From NCBI GenBank assembly GCA_902789245.1, contig CADAND010000007.1:1-64000 (forward strand): DNA of 64,000 nucleotides. The letters run 5' to 3'. This DNA comes from an uncultured Bacteroidia bacterium (lineage in GTDB: Bacteria > Bacteroidota > Bacteroidia > Bacteroidales > UBA932). The notes beneath the pieces are model-generated. The model was not told where the DNA came from. It saw only the letters and a list, made by a program, of their open reading frames with translations, and did not search any database. Numbering within the stretch: the stretch's first letter is position 1; the number at the start of each line of letters is the position of its first letter. The translations under genes were made by a program, and so were the position numbers. Shown one piece after another: positions 9,071-18,004 of the stretch.

Positions 9071-9757
9071 TCAGACCCGGTACATCCGGTCGTCGGAGAA
9101 GGAGAAGCAGGCGTCGTCGGCGACGACGACGTGGTCGAGCAGGGTGAGGCCGACGGCGCTTACCCCTTTGCGGAGCTCCTCCGTCCGGCGGATGTCGGCC
9201 GGGCCGGGCCTGGGATTTCCGCTGGGGTGGTTGTGCACGAGGATGAGCGCGGCGGCACCCTTGTCCAGGGCGGCGCGGATGATCTGCCGGATGTCCATCG
9301 TGGTGGAATTGCCGCCGCCGGAGCTGACGCGCAGCTTCCCGACCAGATACTGATGCTCGTTCAGGAACAGCACCCAGCACTCCTCGTGCTGCAGGCCCTT
9401 GAGCTGCGGAATCATCAGGTCGTGCACCTGCCGGGCCGTGAGCACGGGGGTCTTGACGATGCTGGAGGCTTCCTGCAGGAAACGGCGGCCCAGCTCGAAT
9501 GCCGCCAGTACGCTCGCCGCCTTGCCCGGACCGACGCCGGGCAGGGACAGCATCCGGTCCTGCGGGAGATTGAACAGCGCGCACAGGTGTCCGTCTGCAA
9601 GATCCAGCAGCTGACGCGCCAGGTCGAGCGCGCTGCAACTGCGGTTGCCGCTGCGCAGCAGGACGGCGAGCAGCTCGCCGTCGCTGAGGCTCCCCGCTCC
9701 GCGGGCGAGCATCTTTTCGCGCGGCCTTTCATCCGCGCGGAGGTCCTTGATACCCAT
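9071..9757 (-). CDS. radC: RadC-family JAB/MPN domain protein
   Basis: RadC-like protein of 228 aa. The N-terminal half is a helix-hairpin-helix region (LPGVGPGKAASVLAA). The C-terminal half is a JAB/MPN metalloprotease-like domain with the zinc motif HNHPSGNPRPGPAD (HxH...D) preceded by a conserved Glu (EECWVLFLN). The historic link to DNA repair is weak and the molecular activity of the family is unsettled. The start is backed by a near-consensus -7 box, TATCCTTG on the minus strand at 9765-9772. It follows the divergent miaB promoter region and stands alone. Confidence 0.92.
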   Translation of the reverse strand: MGIKDLRADERPREKMLARGAGSLSDGELLAVLLRSGNRSCSALDLARQLLDLADGHLCALFNLPQDRMLSLPGVGPGKAASVLAAFELGRRFLQEASSIVKTPVLTARQVHDLMIPQLKGLQHEECWVLFLNEHQYLVGKLRVSSGGGNSTTMDIRQIIRAALDKGAAALILVHNHPSGNPRPGPADIRRTEELRKGVSAVGLTLLDHVVVADDACFSFSDDRMYRV

Positions 9758-9854
9758 AACGGGGCAAGGATACGCCCATAAATCGTAAAAAACGATAAGA
9801 TTCGTATCCGCCAGGCTTAAAAATACGATTTTTACAGGAAACGGGATTTTTCTC

Positions 9855-9862
9855 TATCTTTG
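9855..9862 (+). promoter_or_regulatory. -7 box of miaB
   Basis: TATCTTTG, a perfect TAnnTTTG match ending 8 bases before the miaB ATG, which implies a very short or absent leader. Nearby AAATCGTA and TACGATTT (near 9780 and 9825) form a weak inverted repeat of unknown role. Confidence 0.65.
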
Positions 9863-9870
9863 CGTCCGAA

Positions 9871-11175
9871 ATGAAAAAGCTGTACATCGAGACTTATGGC
9901 TGCCAGATGAACGTGGCCGACACCGAGGTGGTCTTCTCCATCCTCGGCAGGGAAGGGTATGAACGCACCGAGGAGATGGATAGTGCCGACGTGATTCTCG
10001 CGAACACCTGCTCCGTGCGGGACAACGCGGAGCAGCGCATCTGGGGCCGCATCGAGCAGTTCAATTTCCAGCGCAAGAAGCGTCCGGACGTCATCGTCGG
10101 CATCCTCGGCTGCATGGCCGAGCGCCTGAAGGATGCGCTGCTGGAGTCGGGCAAGGTGGACATCGTGGCCGGGCCGGACGCCTACCGGAGCCTGCCGCGC
10201 CTGCTCGCCGCCGCGTCGCAGGGCCACCCGCAGATCGACGTCCTGCTCTCGCGCGAGGAGACCTACGGCGACATCGCCCCGGTGCGCGTGGACAAGAACG
10301 GCGTCTCTGCCTTCATTTCCATCATGCGCGGCTGCAACAATGTCTGCTCTTACTGCGTCGTCCCCTACACCCGCGGCGCCGAGCGCAGCCGCGACCCGCA
10401 CACCATCGTGCGCGAGGCCTGTCACTGCGCGATGGACGGCTACAAGGAAATCACCCTGCTGGGACAGAACGTCGATTCCTACCGCGTTGGCGATCTCGAT
10501 TTCGCCGGCCTGCTGGCCCTGGTGGCCGAGGCCGTGCCGGGGCTGCGCATCCGTTTCTCGACTTCCAACCCCCAGGATATCTCCGACGCCGTGCTGGAGA
10601 CGATGGCTTCGCACGCGAACATCTGCCGCCACATCCACCTGCCGGTCCAGTCCGGCTCCGACCGGATGCTGGAGAAGATGCGCCGCCGCTACACGCGGGC
10701 GGGCTACCTCGAGCGCGTGGCGAAGATCCGCTCGCTGATGCCCGACTGCGCCCTCTCCACCGACGTGATCGCGGGCTTCTGCTCCGAGACGGAGGAGGAC
10801 CACCGCGACACGCTGAGCCTCTTCGAGGCCGTCGGATTCGACGCTGCCTTCATGTTCCAGTACTCCGAGCGGCCGGGCACGCTTGCTGCGAAAAAATACC
10901 CCGACGACGTGCCGCCGGAGGTCAAGACCCGCCGCCTCGAGGAAATCATCGCCCTGCAGAACCGCCTCTCGCTCGAGAGCAACCGCCGCGACGTCGGCAA
11001 GACCTTCCAGGTGCTGGTCGAGGGCCCTTCCAAGCGCAATCCGGCCGAGCTCTGCGGCCGCAACAGCCAGAACAAGATGTGCGTCTGGCCGGACACGGCG
11101 CACCGAGCCGGCGACCTTGTGGACGTCGTCGTCCGCGACTGCACCCAGGCCACGCTGCTCTGCGAGCTGGCCTGA
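9871..11175 (+). CDS. miaB: tRNA-2-methylthio-N6-dimethylallyladenosine synthase
   Basis: Radical-SAM methylthiotransferase that adds a methylthio group to i6A37 in tRNAs. The UPF0004 domain brings three cluster Cys (TYGCQMNVADTE, ANTCSVRDNAEQR, GILGCMAER). The radical-SAM core has the CxxxCxxC motif in GCNNVCSYCVVPYTRGAERS. A C-terminal TRAM domain (about residues 375-434) binds RNA. At 434 aa it is the typical length. MiaB is preferred over MtaB or RimO because of the NTCSVRDNAEQR phrase and the ERS after the third Cys. It has its own promoter and is followed by a hairpin-rich gap of about 160 bases. Confidence 0.95.
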   Translation: MKKLYIETYGCQMNVADTEVVFSILGREGYERTEEMDSADVILANTCSVRDNAEQRIWGRIEQFNFQRKKRPDVIVGILGCMAERLKDALLESGKVDIVAGPDAYRSLPRLLAAASQGHPQIDVLLSREETYGDIAPVRVDKNGVSAFISIMRGCNNVCSYCVVPYTRGAERSRDPHTIVREACHCAMDGYKEITLLGQNVDSYRVGDLDFAGLLALVAEAVPGLRIRFSTSNPQDISDAVLETMASHANICRHIHLPVQSGSDRMLEKMRRRYTRAGYLERVAKIRSLMPDCALSTDVIAGFCSETEEDHRDTLSLFEAVGFDAAFMFQYSERPGTLAAKKYPDDVPPEVKTRRLEEIIALQNRLSLESNRRDVGKTFQVLVEGPSKRNPAELCGRNSQNKMCVWPDTAHRAGDLVDVVVRDCTQATLLCELA

Positions 11176-11201
11176 TCCCGGAACCGAAAACCGCCTTTTT
11201 G

Positions 11202-11237
11202 GGCGCCGACCCCGGTTTCAGAACCGCTGTCGGCGCC
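11202..11237 (+). terminator. Two-part hairpin after miaB, possible terminator
   Basis: GGCGCCGAC (11202-11210) pairs perfectly with GTCGGCGCC (11229-11237). Inside the loop CGGTT pairs with AACCG. A T-run (agtttttgg) comes about 11 bases later rather than directly after, so termination is possible but not clear. A second small repeat (ATTCGC...GCGAAT) follows. Confidence 0.4.
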
Positions 11238-11294
11238 GCATTCGCCAGTTTTTGGTCCCGCGAATCCAGAGTAGTTTAAGATAGAGATTTTTCT

Positions 11295-11302
11295 TATCTT
11301 TG
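11295..11302 (+). promoter_or_regulatory. -7 box for the lipoprotein-SPOR-rpoN operon
   Basis: TATCTTTG matches TAnnTTTG exactly, with GTTTA about 18 bases upstream as a weak -33. The leader to the ATG at 11335 is about 25-30 bases. Confidence 0.6.
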
Positions 11303-11334
11303 TAGGATATAACAGATAACAGATCATTGTGCGC

Positions 11335-11838
11335 ATGAAGAGATTATCCTTATTGCTTCTGCTGATTCCGGTCCTGCTGCTGTCTGGCTGCAAGGGCAAG
11401 GGGATCAAGGATATCAGCGTCACCTCGGTGCGGCTGGTTTCCATCACGCCGGAAGGTTTCAACGGCGTTTCCGCTGTGATCGAGGTGGGCATCCACAACC
11501 CGACCATCGGATTTGAGGTCACGAACGTCACCGGCGTGGCAAAGTTCCAGGGGCAGGAAGCGCTGGCGGTCCACGCCGACCAGCTGATGGTGCCCGCCCA
11601 CAGCGACGCGCTGTACCGGATCCCGATGCAGGGCAACATCGCCGACGGGTTCAACCCCCTGCGGCTCCTTCGCCTGCTTGGAAAAAGTGCTGGTTATGAG
11701 GATGTTACCTTTAGCATTTTCGCCCGCATAGCCGCCCGTGGCGGTATTGGCAAGAATATTGAAATACTGGATATTCCGCTGAGCAGCATGCTCAGTAAAC
11801 CCGAAACGGAGAATGATGAGATTACAACAAATGAATAA
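11335..11838 (+). CDS. LEA/WHy-like domain lipoprotein
   Basis: Small lipoprotein of 167 aa. The signal peptide ends in the lipobox LLSGC. The remainder looks like a single beta-sandwich of the LEA type 2/WHy kind, with alternating hydrophobics and the phrase IEVGIHNPTIGFEVTNVTG, in which a conserved N-P is typical of that fold. The function is unknown; such proteins are thought to act in envelope stress or lipid binding. The ATG at 11335 is preferred over a GTG two codons earlier. Its end overlaps the next gene by 8 bases, so it belongs to an operon with the SPOR protein and rpoN. Confidence 0.65.
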   Translation: MKRLSLLLLLIPVLLLSGCKGKGIKDISVTSVRLVSITPEGFNGVSAVIEVGIHNPTIGFEVTNVTGVAKFQGQEALAVHADQLMVPAHSDALYRIPMQGNIADGFNPLRLLRLLGKSAGYEDVTFSIFARIAARGGIGKNIEILDIPLSSMLSKPETENDEITTNE

Positions 11839-12367
11839 ACTGTTCTGGGTCTTCGCCCTGCTGATCCTGGGCGTTCCCGCCCTCCGGGCGCAGAACATCG
11901 AGGAAGAGATCCCGAGCGAGATCGAGCACGCCGGCGAGGAGGTCCAGGTGGACTCCACCCTGCTGGGACGCGACATCTTCTCGGCCCTGCCCGAGCGCGT
12001 GGTGGTGCGCCAGTCGCCCGCCGTGCGCGCCGCGCTGAACAAGCAGGTGGCCGCCAACGCCGGCAAGCAGTACAACGGCTTCCGGATCCGGCTCTATTTC
12101 GCGAGCACGCGGACGGCGCGGGATGAATCCGCCGCCGTGATCCGCCGCTTCAATGCACTGTACCCCCACATCCAGGCGTACCGCAGCTTCGCCTCCCCGA
12201 ACTTCAAGGTGACGGCCGGCAACTTCCGTACGCGCCTCGAAGCCGAGGCCCTGCTGCAGCGGATCAAGGGGGATTTTCCGGACGCTTTCATCGTCCGGGA
12301 GCGTTTCAAGTATCCCACCATCGGCCGGGCTGACACCCGTCCGGGCGAAATGCCGGCAGCGTTGTAG
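11831..12367 (+). CDS. SPOR-domain periplasmic protein
   Basis: Exported protein of 178 aa. The signal peptide ends at ALRAQ. A disordered acidic stretch (about residues 20-75) is followed by a C-terminal SPOR domain (about 80-165) with FRIRLYFASTRTARDESAA and VTAGNFRTRLEAEALLQRIK, the usual beta-alpha-beta repeats that bind denuded septal glycan strands. It may act at division sites. The start MNKLFW at 11831 gives a clean signal peptide and overlaps the upstream lipoprotein gene by 8 bases. rpoN begins 2 bases after its stop. Confidence 0.8.
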   Translation: MNKLFWVFALLILGVPALRAQNIEEEIPSEIEHAGEEVQVDSTLLGRDIFSALPERVVVRQSPAVRAALNKQVAANAGKQYNGFRIRLYFASTRTARDESAAVIRRFNALYPHIQAYRSFASPNFKVTAGNFRTRLEAEALLQRIKGDFPDAFIVRERFKYPTIGRADTRPGEMPAAL

Positions 12368-12369
12368 CG

Positions 12370-13773
12370 ATGATCAAGCAGGGACTCGAACTCAAACAGC
12401 AGCAGAAACTCTCTCCGCTGCAGATCCAGACGATCAAGCTGATCGAACTCCCCATCCAGGAGCTCGAGCAGCGGATCCGTGCGGAGCTGGAGGAGAATCC
12501 TGTGCTAGACGACACCCCCGATCCCGAGAAGGCCGAAGAGGCCAAGGACGTCTCGCTGGACGAGATCACGGACGAGGGCGACATCCCTGCCTACAAGACA
12601 CGCGTCAACAACTGGGGCAAGGACCCCAGACCCGAATACAACACCTTCTCTGTGCGGGAGAGCTTCACGCAGAGCCTGATGGACCAGCTGGGCTACCGCA
12701 ACCTCACCCCGGAGCAGTACGCCGTGGCGTCGTTCATCATCGGCTCGCTCGACGAGGACGGCTACCTGCGGCGCGACATCGAGTCGCTGGTGGATGACAT
12801 GGCCTTCCGGGCCGGCATCAGCACCACGTCCGAAGAGGTGCTGGAGATGCTTAAAGTCGTGCAGGACTTCGATCCGGCCGGCGTGGGTGCGCGCGACCTG
12901 CGCGAGTGCCTGCTCCTGCAGCTCCGGTCCATGAAGCAGACGCCCGACACCGTCAACGCCGAGCGCATCCTGGAGGACTATTTCCAGGAGTTCTCGAACA
13001 AGCATTTCCAGAAGATCATGTCCCGCTTGGGCCTGTCCGAGGCGGACCTCAAGGGGGCGATGTCCCGCATCGTCAAACTCAATCCCGCGCCGGGCGGGGA
13101 GGTGGACTACACCTACACCGACCAGGCGCAGCAGATCGTGCCGGACTTCGTGCTCGAGGAGCATGACGGCGAGCTGTCCTTCACGATGCCGCGCTTCTCC
13201 GTGCCCGAGCTGCGCGTCAACAAGAAATACGCGGACCTGCTCCTCGAGGCAAAGGGCTCTTCGGAGCGCGCCCAGAAGGAGGCCGCGACCTTCGTGCGGC
13301 AGAAGCTGGATTCCGCCAAATGGTTCGTGGAGGCGCTCAAGCAGCGCCAGAACACGCTGAACCGGACCATGACGGAAATCCTGAACTACCAGCACGACTA
13401 CTTCGTGTCCGGCGACGAGGCCGACCTCAAGCCGATGGTCCTCAAGGACATCGCCGAGCGGACCGGCTTCGATATCTCGACCATTTCCCGCGTGGTCAAC
13501 AGCAAGTACATCGAGACGCATTTCGGCATCTTTCCGCTGAAGTACTTCTTCTCCGAAGGCATGGAGAACAAGGAAGGCGAGGAGGTGTCCACCCGCGAGC
13601 TGAAGAAGGCCCTGCAGGAATGCGTGGACGCTGAGGATAAGCACAAACCGCTCACCGACGAGCAGCTGGTGGAGGAGATGGGCCGCCGCGGCTACAAGGT
13701 CGCGCGCCGCACCATCGCCAAATACCGCGGGCAGCTCGGCATTCCGCTGGCCCGCTGGCGCAAGGAGTTATAG
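12370..13773 (+). CDS. rpoN: RNA polymerase sigma-54 factor
   Basis: Sigma-54, which recruits polymerase to -24/-12 promoters and needs an AAA+ activator. Region I lies at residues 1-50 and is Gln/Leu-rich (LELKQQQKLSPLQIQTIKLI). The core-binding domain spans about 95-280. The DNA-binding domain spans about 290-460, with the helix-turn-helix KDIAERTGFDISTISRVVNS and the RpoN box ARRTIAKYRGQLGIP. At 467 aa it is full length. No bacterial enhancer-binding activator is encoded in the window. It sits in a tight operon with the SPOR gene upstream and a Fur-family gene downstream. Confidence 0.97.
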   Translation: MIKQGLELKQQQKLSPLQIQTIKLIELPIQELEQRIRAELEENPVLDDTPDPEKAEEAKDVSLDEITDEGDIPAYKTRVNNWGKDPRPEYNTFSVRESFTQSLMDQLGYRNLTPEQYAVASFIIGSLDEDGYLRRDIESLVDDMAFRAGISTTSEEVLEMLKVVQDFDPAGVGARDLRECLLLQLRSMKQTPDTVNAERILEDYFQEFSNKHFQKIMSRLGLSEADLKGAMSRIVKLNPAPGGEVDYTYTDQAQQIVPDFVLEEHDGELSFTMPRFSVPELRVNKKYADLLLEAKGSSERAQKEAATFVRQKLDSAKWFVEALKQRQNTLNRTMTEILNYQHDYFVSGDEADLKPMVLKDIAERTGFDISTISRVVNSKYIETHFGIFPLKYFFSEGMENKEGEEVSTRELKKALQECVDAEDKHKPLTDEQLVEEMGRRGYKVARRTIAKYRGQLGIPLARWRKEL

Positions 13774-13775
13774 AG

Positions 13776-14237
13776 ATGAAACTGAGGGGGAACGGCATAC
13801 CGGACATCATCCAGTTCAAGCGCCTGCTGCGCGACCGCGGCCTGAAGGCCACGCCCCAGCGCATGGCCGTCCACGAGGCGATGTGGAACCTGGTGCACGC
13901 CACGGCGGACGACGTGGCGGCCTGGATCGGGAAGAACGGCAACACGCGCGTCTCGCCGGCGTCGGTGTACAACATCCTGACCCTGCTCGCGGAACTGGGC
14001 ATCTACGGACGCCGCTCCGCCCGCGGCGGCAAGATGGTTTTCGACGGCCGCGTCGGCGCGCACCTGCATCTCTACGACACGGAGAGCGAGGTGTGGCGCG
14101 ACCTTGAGGACGAGGAGATGATGAAGTGGATGGAGGCGCACCTGAAGGGCAAGCGCTACCGCGGCTACCGGATCGACGGATTTGAAGTGCAACTGCTTTG
14201 CCACCCGTCCCGCAAGGGACCGGTGCGGAAAGCGTAG
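13776..14237 (+). CDS. Fur-family regulator lacking the CxxC zinc site
   Basis: Second Fur-family regulator, 153 aa, 2 bases after rpoN. It has a winged-helix domain with LKATPQRMAVHEAMW and SPASVYNILTLLAELGI, then a dimer domain beginning GAHLHLYDTESE. That phrase occupies the position of the HHHxxC motif of Fur but has no Cys, and no C-terminal CxxC is present. Loss of the structural zinc pairs suggests a PerR-like peroxide or metal sensor of a divergent kind. Its place directly before trxB fits a redox or oxidative-stress role, but that is an inference from context. The DNA-binding helix (SPASVYNIL) looks intact. Confidence 0.85.
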   Translation: MKLRGNGIPDIIQFKRLLRDRGLKATPQRMAVHEAMWNLVHATADDVAAWIGKNGNTRVSPASVYNILTLLAELGIYGRRSARGGKMVFDGRVGAHLHLYDTESEVWRDLEDEEMMKWMEAHLKGKRYRGYRIDGFEVQLLCHPSRKGPVRKA

Positions 14238-14243
14238 ATTTTG

Positions 14244-14251
14244 TATATTTG
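14244..14251 (+). promoter_or_regulatory. -7 box of trxB
   Basis: TATATTTG, a perfect match, ends 8 bases before the ATG at 14260. It decides the trxB start: upstream in-frame ATGs would lie inside the fur gene and before the promoter. Confidence 0.65.
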
Positions 14252-14259
14252 CAATTTGT

Positions 14260-15180
14260 ATGGAAAGAATTAACTGTTTGATTATCGGCGGTGGCCCTGC
14301 GGGCTACACCGCCGCGATATATGCATCCCGGGCGGCCCTGGCCCCCGTGTTGTATGAGGGCAATGTCCCCGGTGGCCAGCTGACCACGACGACGGTCGTG
14401 GAGAATTTCCCCGGCTACCCGAAGGGCGTGGACGCGAACCAGCTGATGGCCGACATGCGCGAGCAGGCCGTGAACCTCGGGGCGGACATCCGCCGCGGGG
14501 TGGTGACGAAGGCGGACCTGGGCGTCCGTCCGTTCCGCCTGACGGTGGACGGCACCACGGAGCTGGAGGCCGACGCGCTGATCATCGCCACCGGCGCCAC
14601 GGCCCGCTATCTCGGCCTTCCGTCCGAGGAGAAATTCCGCGGTCTGGGCGTCTCCGCCTGCGCGACCTGCGACGGTTTCTTCTACCGCAAGAAGGACGTG
14701 GCCGTCGTGGGCGGCGGCGACACCGCCTGCGAGGAGGCGACTTACCTCGCGGGGCTCTGCCGCAAGGTTTACATGATCGTTCGCCGCGATGTCCTGCGTG
14801 CCTCCGTGGCCATGCAGGAGCGCGTGAAGAATACGCCGAACATCGAGATCCTGTGGAACTGCAACACCCAGGAGATCCTCGGCGACGCTTCCGGCGTGAC
14901 GGGCGCGCGCCTGGTCCGCAAGGATGGCGAGGTTTTTGATATACAGGTGGACGGCTTCTTCCTGGCCATCGGCCATCACCCCGAGTCCGAGCTTTTCGCG
15001 CCCTGGGTGTCGACCGATGCCAACGGATACATCGTCACGGACGGCGGCAGCAGCCGCACCAACGTGGAGGGTGTGTTCGCGGCCGGAGACGTGCAGGATC
15101 CGGTGTACCGCCAGGCGGTGAACGCCGCCGCGTCGGGCTGCCGGGCCGCGCTGGATGCCGAAAAATATTTGAAACGATGA
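14260..15180 (+). CDS. trxB: Thioredoxin-disulfide reductase
   Basis: NADPH-dependent flavoprotein that reduces thioredoxin in the cytoplasm, 306 aa. FAD-binding GGGPAG is near the start, the redox-active pair is in CATCDGFFYR (CxxC), and NADPH-binding GGGDTACEEA follows; the C-terminal FAD contact is FAAGDVQD. The start at 14260 (MERINCLIIGGG) is set by a promoter box 8 bases upstream and by family alignment. Its stop overlaps the bamD start (ATGA). Confidence 0.97.
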   Translation: MERINCLIIGGGPAGYTAAIYASRAALAPVLYEGNVPGGQLTTTTVVENFPGYPKGVDANQLMADMREQAVNLGADIRRGVVTKADLGVRPFRLTVDGTTELEADALIIATGATARYLGLPSEEKFRGLGVSACATCDGFFYRKKDVAVVGGGDTACEEATYLAGLCRKVYMIVRRDVLRASVAMQERVKNTPNIEILWNCNTQEILGDASGVTGARLVRKDGEVFDIQVDGFFLAIGHHPESELFAPWVSTDANGYIVTDGGSSRTNVEGVFAAGDVQDPVYRQAVNAAASGCRAALDAEKYLKR

Positions 15181-15974
15181 AACGATCCTCTCTTTATTTC
15201 GCACTGTCCCTGCTGCTCGTGCTGGGCGGGATCTCCGCCTGCAAGACGCAGTACGACACGGTGCTCGAAAGCAATGACGTCGACCTGAAGTACAAGGCCG
15301 CCTTCGATTACTTCAACGCCGGCAAGTACTCCCGTTCCTCCGCGCTCTTCGAGTCGCTCACGCTCCAGACCAACGGCACCGAGCGCTACGACACGGTGCT
15401 GTACTACCTGGCCCTGAGCAACTACTCCTTCAAGGATTACTATACCGCCGAGACCAATTTCGACACGTACCTGTCCAATTTCCCGTCGGGCGCCTTCTCG
15501 GAGACGGCGCAGTTCCTGCGCATCGATTGCCTCTACCGCGCCACGCTCCGCTACGAGCTGGACCAGACACCGACCTACACGGCCATCACCGCCATCGGCG
15601 AGTACCTGCGCGAGCACCCGGACGGAGCCAATTCCGACATCGCCCGCCACCGCCTGCAGGAGCTGGGCGACCGGCTGGACCGCAAGGCCTACGAGAATGC
15701 GAAGCTGTACTACAAGATGGAGGATTACAAGGCTGCGCGCGTGGCGCTGAAGAACGTCCTCAAGGACGATTCGGAGAATATTTACCGCGAGGACATCCTC
15801 TACTACTCCGCGATGGCTTCGTACAAGTACGCCGACATGAGCGTCGCGTCGAAGAAGAAGGAGCGCTTCCTGGTGTTCCAGGACGACTACCTCAATTTCA
15901 TCGGCGAGTACCCCGAGTCCCACTACCGGAAAGAGCTGGACGGGCTGTATGAAAAAGTGAAAGAAAAAAATTGA
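15177..15974 (+). CDS. bamD: Outer-membrane assembly lipoprotein BamD
   Basis: Periplasmic TPR lipoprotein of the BAM complex that helps BamA insert outer-membrane barrels. The lipobox is GISAC. It is followed by about five TPR-like helix pairs, including KYKAAFDYFNAGKYSRSSAL and FKDYYTAETNFDTYLSNFP. At 265 aa it matches BamD of Bacteroidota. It overlaps trxB by 4 bases. bamA itself lies 20 kb away in this window. Confidence 0.93.
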   Translation: MKRSSLYFALSLLLVLGGISACKTQYDTVLESNDVDLKYKAAFDYFNAGKYSRSSALFESLTLQTNGTERYDTVLYYLALSNYSFKDYYTAETNFDTYLSNFPSGAFSETAQFLRIDCLYRATLRYELDQTPTYTAITAIGEYLREHPDGANSDIARHRLQELGDRLDRKAYENAKLYYKMEDYKAARVALKNVLKDDSENIYREDILYYSAMASYKYADMSVASKKKERFLVFQDDYLNFIGEYPESHYRKELDGLYEKVKEKN

Positions 15975-16007
15975 AACTTTCCGGCGAACGCTCGCCGTAA
16001 AAGGGAT

Positions 16008-16328
16008 ATGGAAAAGAAAATACCTACCAATACCATCACGCGGGACATCAAGGATCTCGCCGCCCCGACGGGCAACATCTATGAGACTGTCGTCATCCTC
16101 GCCAAGCGCGCCAACCAGATCGCCCTGGCCGAGAAAAAGGAACTGGCCAAGAAGCTGGAGGATTTCCGCGGCGAGCGGGACACCATGGACGAGGTCTTCG
16201 AGAACAAGGAGCAGATCGAAATCTCCAAGTACTATGAGCGCCAGCCCAAGCCGGACCTCGTCGCCATCGCCGAGTTCGAGGAGGGAGACCTGTATTACCG
16301 GGTAGCCCAGGAGGACAGTGCTGCATAG
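16008..16328 (+). CDS. rpoZ: RNA polymerase omega subunit, Bacteroidota type
   Basis: Omega subunit (RpoZ/RPB6 family), 106 aa, which helps assemble core polymerase. The conserved start TRDIKDLAAPTGNIYETVVI and the helix ILAKRANQIALAEKKEL fit the omega fold (KRANQI is the typical R-A-Q core). The C-terminal extension is charged and typical of this phylum. The gene lies between bamD and recN; its end overlaps the GTG start of recN by 11 bases. Confidence 0.85.
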   Translation: MEKKIPTNTITRDIKDLAAPTGNIYETVVILAKRANQIALAEKKELAKKLEDFRGERDTMDEVFENKEQIEISKYYERQPKPDLVAIAEFEEGDLYYRVAQEDSAA

Positions 16329-17982
16329 CCTCCATATTGAGAATTACATTTTGATAGACTCTCTGGACGTCACGTTCCCAGAGGGTCTTGTCATCATTAC
16401 GGGGCAGACCGGTGCCGGCAAGTCCATCCTGCTCGGCGCCCTGTCCCTGCTCTCGGGCGCCAAGGCGGACGCATCGATGATCTCGGAGGGGGCCGACTCC
16501 TGCGTGGTCGAGGCGGAGTTCGCCGGGGCGGACGAGACGCTCCGCGCGCTGCTCGCCGAAGCGGACGTGGAGGAAGACGGCGACCGCCTGCTGATCCGCC
16601 GCGTGGTGTCCCGTTCGGGCCGCTCGCGCAGCTTTATCAACGACTGTCCCGTACCCGTGGGCCTGCTGCAGGACGTGGCGTCCCGCCTCGTGGACATCCA
16701 CTCGCAGCACAAGAGCCTGCTGCTCACGGATCCGCATTTCCAGCTGTCCGTGCTCGACCATTTCGCCGGCAACGGCGGGCGCCTGGCGACCTGCCGGGAG
16801 GCGTGGCGGACGATGCAGGACCTGCGCACGCAGCTCGCCGCGGCACGGGAGCAGCTGGCGCGCCTGCAGGCGGACCGCGACTACACGGAAGCCCAGTGGA
16901 AGCAGCTGGACGACGCGAAGCTGGTCCCCGGAGAACTGGAATCCCTGGAGGAGGAGCAACGGAGCCTCGCGAATGCCGAACAGATCAAGGAAGGCCTCGG
17001 CGGCAGCCTCGCGCTGCTGCGCGGGGAAGGGGAGGGCCCCGGCATGTCGGGCTCGCTCAAGGACGCCGAGCGGCGCCTCTCCGCCATCGAGAGATTCCTG
17101 CCGGCCGTGTCCGGCCTGCAGGAGCGGCTGGAGTCCGTCCGGATCGAACTGGACGACATCGACGCCGAACTGGAGACGCTGGACACCCGCGTGGACCTCT
17201 CGCCCGAGCGGCTGGAGGCCGTGGAGGACCGCATGTCCCTGCTCTATACTTTGCTGAAGAAGCACCAGTGCGCAACCGTGGACGAACTGATCGCCGTGCG
17301 GGAGCGCTATGCCGAAGCCCTTTCCGGCTCCGAGGCCTCGGCGGACCGCATCCAGTCGCTGGAGAAGGAGCTGAAGGCAGCCGAAGGCCGCTATCAGGCC
17401 GTCTGCGCCGAGCTGACGGCCGCTCGCTGCCAGGCCGCCCCGTCGTTCGCCGCCGCCATCACGGAGTCGCTCCATTTCCTGGAGCTGGACCGCGCCGTCT
17501 TCGACGTGGCCGTGAACGCCGCCCCGGAGAGCGCCACGGGCTGCAACCGGGTGGCCTATCTGTTCTCCGCCACGGGCCGCGAACCGCAGGACGTGTCCAA
17601 GTGCGCCTCCGGTGGTGAGCTATCGCGTATCATGCTCAGCCTCAAGCAGATGATGGCCCGCTTTGTGGGCATGCCGACCCTCATCTTCGATGAGATCGAC
17701 ACGGGCGTGAGCGGCAGCGTGGCCGACAAGATGGGCCGCATGATCTGCGCCATGGGGCGCGACATGCAGGTCTTTTCCATTACGCACCTCCCGCAGGTGG
17801 CCGCCAAGGGTGACGCCCATTTCGTGGTCGAGAAGTCGGTCCAGGCCGACGGCCGCACCTGCTCTTCCATCCGCGAGGTGCAGGGCGAGGCGCGGACGAT
17901 GGAGATCGCGCGCCTGCTCTCCGGCGCCACCGTCACGCCGGCCGCCATTGAGAACGCAAAAGCGCTCCTCTCGGAGCGCTAA
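16318..17982 (+). CDS. recN: DNA repair protein RecN
   Basis: SMC-like ATPase that acts in double-strand break repair, 554 aa. The Walker A motif is GQTGAGKSILL at about residue 30. A long coiled-coil arm runs from about 155 to 370 with a central break. The ABC signature CASGGELSRIMLSLK and Walker B TLIFDEIDTGVSG are in the C-terminal half. The start is a GTG overlapping the end of rpoZ by 11 bases; the protein begins MLHSLHIENYILI as in the family. An 8-bp hairpin (17961-17980) covers the stop codon but lacks a T-run. Confidence 0.95.
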   Translation: MLHSLHIENYILIDSLDVTFPEGLVIITGQTGAGKSILLGALSLLSGAKADASMISEGADSCVVEAEFAGADETLRALLAEADVEEDGDRLLIRRVVSRSGRSRSFINDCPVPVGLLQDVASRLVDIHSQHKSLLLTDPHFQLSVLDHFAGNGGRLATCREAWRTMQDLRTQLAAAREQLARLQADRDYTEAQWKQLDDAKLVPGELESLEEEQRSLANAEQIKEGLGGSLALLRGEGEGPGMSGSLKDAERRLSAIERFLPAVSGLQERLESVRIELDDIDAELETLDTRVDLSPERLEAVEDRMSLLYTLLKKHQCATVDELIAVRERYAEALSGSEASADRIQSLEKELKAAEGRYQAVCAELTAARCQAAPSFAAAITESLHFLELDRAVFDVAVNAAPESATGCNRVAYLFSATGREPQDVSKCASGGELSRIMLSLKQMMARFVGMPTLIFDEIDTGVSGSVADKMGRMICAMGRDMQVFSITHLPQVAAKGDAHFVVEKSVQADGRTCSSIREVQGEARTMEIARLLSGATVTPAAIENAKALLSER

Positions 17983-18004
17983 AATTCCTTTATTTGAACC
18001 GGCT

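Noticed and set aside
14182..14259. Longer N-terminus for thioredoxin reductase
   Set aside because: It would start inside the fur gene and upstream of the promoter box; the conserved protein begins at MERINC.
17961..17980. Terminator of recN
   Set aside because: The 8-bp hairpin covers the stop codon but no T-run follows, so it is not called as a terminator.
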